A stretch of DNA of 5,187 bases from an uncultured Lachnospiraceae bacterium (GCA_902767065.1 CACXFW010000466.1:1-5187); one strand, 5' to 3'. Shown: positions 1 to 4,965, counted from the stretch's first letter. Numbers and translations are program-made. Notes: generated by a model from the sequence alone, not told the origin.

Positions 1-2
1 GC

Positions 3-50
3 GGTGAAACCGCTCTGTCCGCCCACAGCGAAGAACACGAAGTGTTCTGA
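3..50 (+). CDS. Possible C-terminal tail of an upstream gene (partial)
   Basis: Frame 3 is open from the window edge to a TGA at 48-50 and would encode the tail GETALSAHSEEHEVF. The composition is hydrophilic and acidic, as protein C-termini often are, but 15 codons are too few to name a family. The stop is followed by about 260 bases with no convincing gene before the alcohol dehydrogenase, which fits the end of an upstream transcription unit. Two small perfect hairpins lie within it (1-13 and 33-47). The alternative is that this is simply non-coding sequence, so confidence is low. Confidence 0.4.
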   Translation, partial: GETALSAHSEEHEVF

Positions 51-121
51 GCAATGGGGGTGCTGAATAGTTACTATAGTAGATTCATTATAGCGGAAGG
101 AAGATTCCTGCGCCATGTGAA

Positions 122-200
122 TTGCAGAGAAATATTACCGTTACAGTTCACTGCCCCGCCGCCCTGTGCCTGCGTCACAGGGCGGCGTATTTCTCTGCAA
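122..200. other. Large two-part fold-back (nested inverted repeats), possible terminator or structured repeat
   Basis: Two perfect inverted repeats are nested here. The outer arms are TTGCAGAGAAATA (122-134) and TATTTCTCTGCAA (188-200), 13 base pairs. The inner arms are CGCCGCCCTGTG (157-168) and CACAGGGCGGCG (176-187), 12 GC-rich pairs with a 7-base loop. The arms are contiguous on the right side, while the left side carries a 22-base bulge (135-156). It sits in the gap between the putative upstream tail and the dehydrogenase, so it may end upstream transcription. There is no proper T-run after either stem, so intrinsic termination is uncertain. The left part overlaps the 28-base dispersed repeat. 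Confidence 0.75.
147..174 (+). repeat. 28-base dispersed repeat, copy 1
   Basis: These 28 bases (beginning TTCACTGCCCC and ending GTGCCTGCG) occur again exactly on the opposite strand at 2605-2632. The match is uninterrupted, and two of the next three bases beyond the 147 end also match. Both copies are intergenic and both lie inside a fold-back whose outer arms differ between copies, which suggests a dispersed structured element of the REP type rather than chance. No transposase is nearby. Confidence 0.85.
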
Positions 201-223
201 AAGTAGTTTGTAAGTCAGCTGTG

Positions 224-252
224 TTGTGATAACATGAAAAAGACAGAATAAT
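224..252 (+). promoter_or_regulatory. Weak candidate promoter for the alcohol dehydrogenase
   Basis: A TTGTGA (224-229) and an AATAAT (247-252) are separated by 17 bases, a plausible but poor match to the sigma-A consensus. An overlapping TAATAT at 249-254 is an alternative -10. It lies about 60 bases before the dehydrogenase start and after the 122-200 fold-back. It is chosen by position rather than strength, and other pairs (for example TTGTAA at 208-213) score similarly. Confidence 0.3.
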
Positions 253-308
253 ATCAGCACAATTCCCGACAGGCTACGAAGGATATGGATTCAAGGAAAG
301 GCTAAGAT

Positions 309-1484
309 ATGGATAATTTTACATTTTACTCACCGACCTTTTTCGTCTTTGGCAGGGATACGGAGAAGGAAGCCGGCAGCTATGTGAAGAAATTCGGAGG
401 AACAAAGGTTCTGATCCATTACGGCGGCGGAAGCGTTGTCCGTTCGGGCCTTCTGGACCGTGTGAAAGCATCTCTTGACAGGGAGGCAATCCCTTATCTT
501 ATTCTGGGAGGCGTGAAGCCGAATCCGCGGAGCGGCCTGGTGTATGAAGGCATTGACATCTGCCGGAAGGAAGGGGTGGATTTTGTCCTTGCAGTCGGCG
601 GCGGAAGCGTGATCGATTCTTCCAAAGCGATTGCGGCAGGTACGGTTTATGACGGCGATTTCTGGGACTTCTATAACGGGAAATACATTGAGGAGGCACT
701 TCCTGTCGGCACGATTCTTACCATTGCGGCTGCGGGCTCAGAGGGAAGTCCGGACAGTGTGATTACCAAAGAGGAAGGCATGTTCAAGCGCGGAGCCACG
801 GGGAACGCCATCCGTCCGAGATTCAGCATCCTGAATCCGGCGCTGACACAGACGCTGCCGGCATTCCAGACTGCGGCAGGCATAACGGATATCATGGCGC
901 ATCTGTATGAGAGGTATCTGACAAATACAACGGAGGTGGAAGTGACTGACCGCCTGATCGAGGCGCTGCTTCTGACCATGATCCATGAAGGACCGAGAGT
1001 GATTGAAGATCCGGATCATTATGAAGCCCGCGCGAATATCATGTGGGCGGGTATGATGGCGCACAACAATGCGGTCGGCGTCGGAAGAAGCCAGGACTGG
1101 AACAGCCATAATATCGAGCATGAACTGTCCGCTCTTTATGACTGTGCGCATGGCGCGGGACTGGCCGTCACGATGCCTGCTGTCTTTCGTTATGTCATGA
1201 ACCACAATGTCATGCGTTTTGCCCAGGTGGCGGTAAGAGTATGGGGATGCCAGATGGACTTTGCGCATCCTGAGGTGACGGCACTGGCCGGAATTGAAGC
1301 GCTGCGCCATTTCCTGAAATCCATCGGAATGCCGGGCAACTTTGCCGAACTCGGAGCGAAGGAGGAGGACATTCCAAAGCTTGTGGAGGTTCTGTGCAGA
1401 GGGGACGGAAGACAAGGGAGCATCTCCGGGTTTGTAACACTGACGGAAGAGGACTGCACGAAGATCTATCAGATGATGGTATGA
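309..1484 (+). CDS. Iron-containing alcohol dehydrogenase, YqhD/butanol dehydrogenase type
   Basis: Predicted cytoplasmic NAD(P)H-dependent oxidoreductase that interconverts aldehydes and primary alcohols such as butyraldehyde/butanol; the exact substrate cannot be read from sequence. The length of 391 residues matches YqhD and clostridial Bdh proteins (about 387-390). The N-terminal dinucleotide domain carries YGGGS (38-42) and GGGSVID (97-103). The all-helical metal domain has the expected ligands Asp194 and His198 (GITDIMAHLY), His267 (SHNIEHELSA) and His281 (DCAHGAGLA), at the same numbering as in YqhD. The YGGGS motif resembles that of NADP-preferring members, so NADPH use is inferred. 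The Thr usual before GSE is Ala142. AAGGAAAGG at 293-301 is a good ribosome binding site and supports the ATG at 309. A role in fermentative redox balance or aldehyde detoxification is plausible. It appears monocistronic, with a structured gap after it. Confidence 0.95.
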   Translation: MDNFTFYSPTFFVFGRDTEKEAGSYVKKFGGTKVLIHYGGGSVVRSGLLDRVKASLDREAIPYLILGGVKPNPRSGLVYEGIDICRKEGVDFVLAVGGGSVIDSSKAIAAGTVYDGDFWDFYNGKYIEEALPVGTILTIAAAGSEGSPDSVITKEEGMFKRGATGNAIRPRFSILNPALTQTLPAFQTAAGITDIMAHLYERYLTNTTEVEVTDRLIEALLLTMIHEGPRVIEDPDHYEARANIMWAGMMAHNNAVGVGRSQDWNSHNIEHELSALYDCAHGAGLAVTMPAVFRYVMNHNVMRFAQVAVRVWGCQMDFAHPEVTALAGIEALRHFLKSIGMPGNFAELGAKEEDIPKLVEVLCRGDGRQGSISGFVTLTEEDCTKIYQMMV

Positions 1485-1498
1485 TGCGTAAGGGGCCG

Positions 1499-1569
1499 GA
1501 TCCCGTTCGAAAGTACGGGTCTTGAGGGACGAAGCAGTTTCGATTATGGGATCTGGATCCGAACGGATC
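1499..1569. other. Structured intergenic region after the alcohol dehydrogenase
   Basis: Two fold-backs lie in tandem. The first pairs GATCCC (1499-1504) with GGGATC (1548-1553) and, inside it, TCGAAA (1507-1512) with TTTCGA (1538-1543). The second is GATCC (1556-1560) with GGATC (1565-1569) around a GAAC loop. CCCGT (1502-1506) can alternatively pair with ACGGG (1515-1519). The position 15 bases after the dehydrogenase stop suggests a transcript 3' end or mRNA-stabilising structure. There is no T-run after the second hairpin, so it is not a canonical intrinsic terminator. The GTTCGAAA resembles a tRNA T-loop, but no tRNA cloverleaf fits. Confidence 0.5.
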
Positions 1570-1597
1570 TTGTCAGTCATAAGCGGTTGTTTATAGA
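1570..1597 (+). promoter_or_regulatory. Candidate sigma-A promoter before the S10 remnant
   Basis: TTGTCA (1570-1575, five of six consensus bases) is followed after 16 bases by TATAGA (1592-1597, four of six). Transcription would start near 1604, leaving a leader of only about 9 bases. In that case the upstream GAGGA (1596-1600) could not serve as ribosome binding site, and the weak CGGA at 1605-1608 would be the only candidate. The promoter may therefore be spurious, or a relic of the intact gene. Confidence 0.35.
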
Positions 1598-1612
1598 GGA
1601 AAAACGGAAAAT

Positions 1613-2035
1613 ATGAGAAAAAGGGCAGTTTTGTTTGCTTTATCAGCCATCCTTGCCTTCACTCTGCCGGCACCTGCATGGTCTTCGGAAACGGAAGAGA
1701 CCAAATCCGCTGCGGCAAAATGCGAGGAGACCGAATCCTTCGCGGCGGCGGAAGACGCCAGGAAGGACAATCTTGTCACAACAAAGCATACCGCTGTGAT
1801 CCAGGGAAAAGAACTCTCCTACACCGCCCAGGCGGGGACGATGGTCCTTGAGACCGGCGGAAGCTTTTGTGAGATCTTCTTTACGGCCTACACACTGGAT
1901 GGCGTGGAAGATCCCGCTGACCGCCCGGTCACATTTGCATTCAACGGAGGACCGGGAACTTGCCGGAAGGACGCTAAGGCGTGGTTCGGATCAGGAAGCA
2001 GCATGGGAACAGATCAGGACAATCGTGAAAAATGA
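1613..2035 (+). pseudogene. Truncated S10-family serine carboxypeptidase-like gene (N-terminal remnant)
   Basis: The 140-residue product starts with a clear Sec signal peptide: RKR at 2-4, a hydrophobic core at about 5-20, and a likely cleavage site near APA-W or AWS-S (20-25). There is no lipobox cysteine. A charged linker follows (about 26-52). Residues 55-115 then resemble the N-terminal part of bacterial S10 serine carboxypeptidases, with KELSYTAQAG (66-75), FFTAYTLDG (89-97), PVTFAFNGGPG (105-115). In the family NGGPG is followed by a Ser-rich stretch and, further on, the catalytic GxSY serine, Asp and His. All of that is missing: from residue 116 the sequence (TCRKDAKAWFGSGSS...) is unrelated, and the ORF stops after 25 codons. 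Intact relatives are roughly 450-520 residues, so this cannot be a working peptidase. Its TGA overlaps the amidase ATG. A secreted small protein of new function is possible but less likely. Confidence 0.75.
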
Positions 2036-2574
2036 TGGATTATACGAACAGCTCTATGGTGGTTTATACGAAACTCTCTCCAAACCATTCCGGCCTCAGA
2101 ACGCACAGGATTGACCGGATCATGCCTCATTGCGCTTCCGGGCAATGGACGGCGGAAGGCCTGGGAGAGCTGTTTGAGGACAGCAGCATAGAGGCATCCA
2201 GCAATTACGGGATCGACAGGGACGGGCGTATTGGAATGTATGTGGAAGAAAAGAACCGCTCCTGGTGTTCTTCCAGCAATGCCAATGACCAGAGGGCCGT
2301 CACGATTGAATGCGCTTCTGATCCCCGGAAGCCGTTTGCTTTCAGTGATGTCGTGTATCAGAGGCTGATCGAGCTTTGCATTGATATCTGTAAGCGCAAC
2401 GGGAAGAACCGGCTGATCTGGTTCGGGGATAAGGATCAGACGCTGAATTATCGCCCGAAGAGCGGGGAAATGATCCTGACGGTTCACAGGTGGTTTGCGG
2501 ACAAAGCCTGCCCGGGCAGCTGGATGTATGCGAGGATGCAGGACCTGGCCCAGAAGGTAACGAAGGCTCTGTAA
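2032..2574 (+). CDS. N-acetylmuramoyl-L-alanine amidase catalytic domain (Amidase_2 type, phage-lysin-like)
   Basis: Predicted zinc amidase that cleaves the bond between N-acetylmuramic acid and L-alanine in peptidoglycan. The zinc ligands His33 (IMPHCAS), His152 (TVHRWFA) and Cys160 (KACPGSW) are all present, as are the T7-lysozyme-type Tyr59 (SSNYGID) and Lys158. The 180 residues amount to the catalytic domain alone; the SH3 or other wall-binding repeats that many Firmicutes phage endolysins carry after this domain are absent. There is no signal peptide in this frame. Two starts are possible: ATG 2032, overlapping the upstream stop as ATGA, or ATG 2056 (residue 9, MVVYTKLSPNHSG), where family homology begins. 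Neither has a good Shine-Dalgarno, so expression may depend on coupling to the upstream ORF. It may be a prophage relic or a domesticated lysin; the catalytic set looks intact. Confidence 0.88.
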   Translation: MMDYTNSSMVVYTKLSPNHSGLRTHRIDRIMPHCASGQWTAEGLGELFEDSSIEASSNYGIDRDGRIGMYVEEKNRSWCSSSNANDQRAVTIECASDPRKPFAFSDVVYQRLIELCIDICKRNGKNRLIWFGDKDQTLNYRPKSGEMILTVHRWFADKACPGSWMYARMQDLAQKVTKAL

Positions 2575-2587
2575 GAGTTTTCATGAC

Positions 2588-2641
2588 TGGTTCCTCACGG
2601 GGGCCGCAGGCACAGGGCGGCGGGGCAGTGAATTGGAACCA
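2588..2641. other. Fold-back enclosing repeat copy 2
   Basis: TGGTTCC (2588-2594) pairs with GGAACCA (2635-2641), and directly inside it TCAC (2595-2598) pairs with GTGA (2628-2631) across a 3-base bulge. An inner GCCGC/GCGGC pairing (2603-2607 with 2617-2621) is also possible. It begins 13 bases after the amidase stop and ends just before the VOC promoter. No T-run follows, so it is not a standard intrinsic terminator, although it could attenuate read-through. Confidence 0.55.
2605..2632 (-). repeat. 28-base dispersed repeat, copy 2 (inverted relative to copy 1)
   Basis: This is the exact reverse complement of 147-174, reading CGCAGGCACAGG... to ...GGCAGTGAA on the + strand. Unlike copy 1, it does not have the complementary GC arm beside it, and the sequence outside the 28 bases differs, so only the core is shared. 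The two copies face each other across about 2.4 kb containing the dehydrogenase, the S10 remnant and the amidase. Confidence 0.85.
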
Positions 2642-2647
2642 TGATTG

Positions 2648-2675
2648 TTGACAATGCATCCAAATTTCATATAAT
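2648..2675 (+). promoter_or_regulatory. Consensus sigma-A promoter for the VOC gene
   Basis: Both hexamers are perfect: TTGACA (2648-2653) and TATAAT (2670-2675), with a 16-base spacer. The expected start of transcription is near 2682, giving a leader of about 37 bases before the ATG at 2719. This is the strongest promoter in the window and suggests high, largely constitutive expression of the VOC gene. TTGACAA overlaps the short inverted repeat TTGTTGACAATG (2645-2656), a minor possible operator. Confidence 0.88.
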
Positions 2676-2718
2676 AATCTGCGTATCACAAAATTGAAAT
2701 ACACAAGGAGACAGAGAA

Positions 2719-3090
2719 ATGAAAATTACATCTTTCAATCCGCTGATCATTGCGAAAGATACGCAGGCTATCGTTGAGGTATTTGAAGCGCTGGGCTTTG
2801 AGCGCAGGCATTTTTCAAAGGAAATTGAGAACAGAGAAGACCTCTCCAGCATCAGGATGAAGGACGCCAATGGATTCTATGTGGATGTCACTCAGAATGA
2901 AAAGGTGCCTCAGACAATAACAGGCATACGTATGAATGTGGACAATTTCGATGAAGCATATGAGTTCCTGAAGTCTAAGGGATTTGTGAACACCCGCGGA
3001 GACAAGGTCACCGATACAGGCTCCGCGAAGGCAACGATGATGGCCTCTCCCTCCGGCTTTATGATCAGCCTGATTGAGCATATCAAATAA
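2719..3090 (+). CDS. VOC-superfamily (glyoxalase/bleomycin-resistance fold) protein
   Basis: A single-domain cytoplasmic protein of 123 residues, the usual size for small glyoxalase/bleomycin-resistance/dioxygenase proteins. The two beta-alpha-beta-beta-beta halves are visible: residues 2-58 (helix around DTQAIVEVFEALGF, then the strands IRMKD and FYVDVTQ) and 68-121 (GIRMNVDNFDEAYEFLKSKGF, then SPSGFMISLIEH). Glu120 in the last strand is at the usual metal-ligand place, but the first-strand position that holds His or Gln in metal-dependent members appears to be occupied by the NPL of residues 7-9, so metal-dependent catalysis is doubtful. The substrate is unknown; drug binding, detoxification or an isomerase role are all open. 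AAGGAG at 2705-2710 lies 8 bases before the ATG. With its own consensus promoter and a strong terminator it forms a one-gene unit. Confidence 0.88.
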   Translation: MKITSFNPLIIAKDTQAIVEVFEALGFERRHFSKEIENREDLSSIRMKDANGFYVDVTQNEKVPQTITGIRMNVDNFDEAYEFLKSKGFVNTRGDKVTDTGSAKATMMASPSGFMISLIEHIK

Positions 3091-3113
3091 GAATCGCTCC
3101 ACAGATCAGAATT

Positions 3114-3152
3114 CCGTTCCTGTCGGCCTGATATTGACAGGAGCGGTTTTTT
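3114..3152 (+). terminator. Rho-independent terminator of the VOC gene
   Basis: CCGTTCCTGTC (3114-3124) pairs with GACAGGAGCGG (3136-3146), 11 pairs including one G-U, around an 11-base loop, and is followed at once by six T (3147-3152). It starts 23 bases after the VOC stop codon. It should insulate the downstream transporter from the strong VOC promoter, so the transporter needs its own promoter, which I could not locate convincingly in 3153-3213. Confidence 0.93.
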
Positions 3153-3213
3153 CTGCCCCCTGATAATCCTGATAAAGAACCACGACAGAAAACATCGGGC
3201 AAAAGGCGATGAA

Positions 3214-3258
3214 ATGCCCATAGAAGAATCAGTAATAAACGATCTTAAGAATCAATGA
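3214..3258 (+). CDS. Possible 14-codon upstream ORF coupled to the transporter
   Basis: ATG 3214 opens a short frame, MPIEESVINDLKNQ, ending with TGA at 3256-3258. That stop overlaps the transporter ATG (3255-3257) as ATGA, the classic arrangement for termination-reinitiation. AAAGG at 3202-3206 is a usable Shine-Dalgarno 7 bases upstream, whereas the transporter start has none. GGGCA (3197-3201) can pair with TGCCC (3215-3219), putting the Shine-Dalgarno in the loop and half of the start codon in the stem. The peptide resembles nothing I recognise and has no run of one amino acid typical of attenuation leaders. It could be chance, since 14-codon frames are common. Confidence 0.4.
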   Translation: MPIEESVINDLKNQ

Positions 3259-4913
3259 TTGAGAAAAAAGTGAAAAAGAATACCCGGAAATCCCCGAAAA
3301 TGGGAAAGATCATCTCTTTTGAGAAAAGCTTCGCTCTGTGCCCCAGGGCCTGTGATGAGATCTCGGATCTGATCATGGACTATTGCGGGAAGGTCGGCAC
3401 GGAAAGAAAAGAGGCACTAAGATACAGGCTGTCCGCGGAAGAATGCCTGCTCTACTGGATGGATCATGGCTGTATGGGGAAACAGATCCGTCTTCATACA
3501 GGCAGGTACATGTTTACGCCCTTTTTTGAGCTGGAAGCGGACGGTGCTCCTCTCAATCCGTATTCCGGGGAGGATAAGGAATTCGGGAATTATACCAACA
3601 GCATTCTTGTAAGCCTCAACCTCGGTCCCGAATACATCTATGAAAAGGATAAAAACCGGATCCGATTCCGCGTAAAGAAAAAGCCTCTGGGACAGATCGT
3701 AAAGCTCGGGATCATCATGCTCATGGCTCTTTTGATCGGAGTGGCAGGAATGTTTCTGCTTTCGGAAGGAGTGCGTGGGAAGCTGCTTGAGGCTGTGATA
3801 AACCCGGTCTATGATACGTTTTTTAATATTCTCGGATGCATTGCCGGTCCGATGATCTTTCTCTCTGTGGCATGGGGCGTGTATGGCATAGGAGACGCCG
3901 CTACCTTCGGCAGGATAGGCAGGAAAATGCTGCTCAGATACGCGGGCACTACGATCCTGGTCTGCGCCTGCTGCGCGGTTTTCTTCCCTCTGCTGGGTCC
4001 TGGCCTTTCGGGTGCAGGCAGCGCAGGAGGGCAGCTCGAGTCCGTAGCGAAGCTGGTTCTCGGTGTATTTCCCTCGACAATCATAGAACCATTTCAAACA
4101 GGAAATACGCTCCAGATCATATTCATGGCAATTGTAATCGGCATCGCGCTTCTGTATCTGGGCCAGCAGACGAGCGCGATTGCCCGGGCGATCGAGCAGG
4201 TCAACCTGATCGTACAGTTCCTGATGGTCATTATCAGCAAACTTGTGCCGTATGTGATCTTTCTTGTGATTGTCAACATGATCTGGTCAGGCAATATCAG
4301 CGTCATGATCTCATCCTGGAAACTGATGGTGATCATGGTCATCGCATTTATCGCGGTCGCGGCGGCATTCCTGATCCTGACTTCGATTCACAGAAAAGTG
4401 GATATCCTGGTTCTGGCCAGGAAGAATATCCCGACATTTCTCGTGGCACTAACGACAGCATCGTCCGCTGCGGCATTCGGCAGCAACGTAAAAACATGTG
4501 AAGAGAAATATGGCATCGAGTCCTCCCTCATACGATTCGGAATCCCCCTTGGGATGGTGATGCATAAGCCGGTTTCTGCGGTCTATAATATGCTGCTGGT
4601 GTTTTTCTTTGCGGGGAAATACCAGATCAGCTGTTCAGCCGGCTGGATTGTCGTTGCAATCATTATCTCCTCGATCATCGCGATCGCGACGCCACCCATA
4701 CCGGGCGGAGGAGCAGTCGCTTATTCCATCATCTTTGCCCAGATGGGGATCCCGGAAGAAGCCATGGCAGTCGCTCTGGCGCTCGATATCATCACAGACT
4801 TTCTGATCACAGCGTTCGAGATGTACGTTCTGCCGCTGTCACTGATCAATATCAGCTACGGCCTTGGTATGATAGAGAAAGAGGTTCTGACCAGAAAGGA
4901 TGCCGGGCAGTAA
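3255..4913 (+). CDS. SDF/dicarboxylate-amino acid symporter-like membrane protein with N-terminal soluble domain
   Basis: Predicted 552-residue inner-membrane transporter of the dicarboxylate/amino acid:cation symporter (GltPh/EAAT) fold. Residues 1-142 are soluble. Within them 58-102 resemble an RsbW-type HATPase: RLSAEECLLYWMDHG, then LEADGAPLNP like the usual DDGPPFNP G-box, but the N-box Asn is Tyr67. From 147 come TM1 (147-169), a family-like TM2 (183-212: INPVYDTFFNIL...GPMIFLS) and further helices at about 229-248, 285-304, 315-342 and 355-377. HP1-like TASSAAAFGSN is at 401-411, TM7 at 425-452, HP2-like PPIPGGGAVAY at 480-490 and TM8 with Asp511 and Asp515. NMDGT in TM7 is replaced by HKPVS (437-441), so ordinary sodium/carboxylate coupling is doubtful. 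ATG 3255 has no Shine-Dalgarno and overlaps a short ORF; ATG 3300 (MGKIISFEKSF) is an alternative. Substrate unknown. Confidence 0.85.
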   Translation: MIEKKVKKNTRKSPKMGKIISFEKSFALCPRACDEISDLIMDYCGKVGTERKEALRYRLSAEECLLYWMDHGCMGKQIRLHTGRYMFTPFFELEADGAPLNPYSGEDKEFGNYTNSILVSLNLGPEYIYEKDKNRIRFRVKKKPLGQIVKLGIIMLMALLIGVAGMFLLSEGVRGKLLEAVINPVYDTFFNILGCIAGPMIFLSVAWGVYGIGDAATFGRIGRKMLLRYAGTTILVCACCAVFFPLLGPGLSGAGSAGGQLESVAKLVLGVFPSTIIEPFQTGNTLQIIFMAIVIGIALLYLGQQTSAIARAIEQVNLIVQFLMVIISKLVPYVIFLVIVNMIWSGNISVMISSWKLMVIMVIAFIAVAAAFLILTSIHRKVDILVLARKNIPTFLVALTTASSAAAFGSNVKTCEEKYGIESSLIRFGIPLGMVMHKPVSAVYNMLLVFFFAGKYQISCSAGWIVVAIIISSIIAIATPPIPGGGAVAYSIIFAQMGIPEEAMAVALALDIITDFLITAFEMYVLPLSLINISYGLGMIEKEVLTRKDAGQ

Positions 4914-4965
4914 CATGGTTTGCATTCATCATATTGAAATCAGAAGTCAAAGGAGTTTTCCTGTG

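Noticed and set aside
224..241. A Rex-type redox operator before the alcohol dehydrogenase
   Set aside because: TTGTGA matches one half-site and Rex control would suit a fermentative dehydrogenase, but the second half (GAAAAA where TCACAA is expected) does not match.
1492..1569. A tRNA-like GTTCGAAA after the alcohol dehydrogenase
   Set aside because: The surrounding bases do not form a cloverleaf: no acceptor stem with a matching 7-base partner, no D-arm and no anticodon arm at the right distances.
738..1580. A 280-codon open frame on the - strand
   Set aside because: It lies almost entirely antisense to the well-supported alcohol dehydrogenase, and its translation is rich in His, Arg and Cys with no recognisable domain. 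It is a shadow of the real gene.
147..2632. A composite transposon or insertion sequence bounded by the 28-base inverted repeats
   Set aside because: There is no transposase or integrase between the repeats, no target-site duplication was seen beside them, and the repeats sit inside larger fold-backs, which fits a dispersed structured repeat better.
3153..3213. A promoter for the transporter between the VOC terminator and the short ORF
   Set aside because: Several AT-rich hexamers exist (for example GATAAT and GATAAA), but none is paired with a convincing -35 at 16-18 bases.
3836..4501. A 221-codon open frame on the + strand in another frame of the transporter
   Set aside because: The translation is dominated by Arg, Asp, His and Gly with no fold signature, while the overlapping frame encodes clear membrane helices. 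The - strand frame at 3417-4097 is rejected for the same reason.
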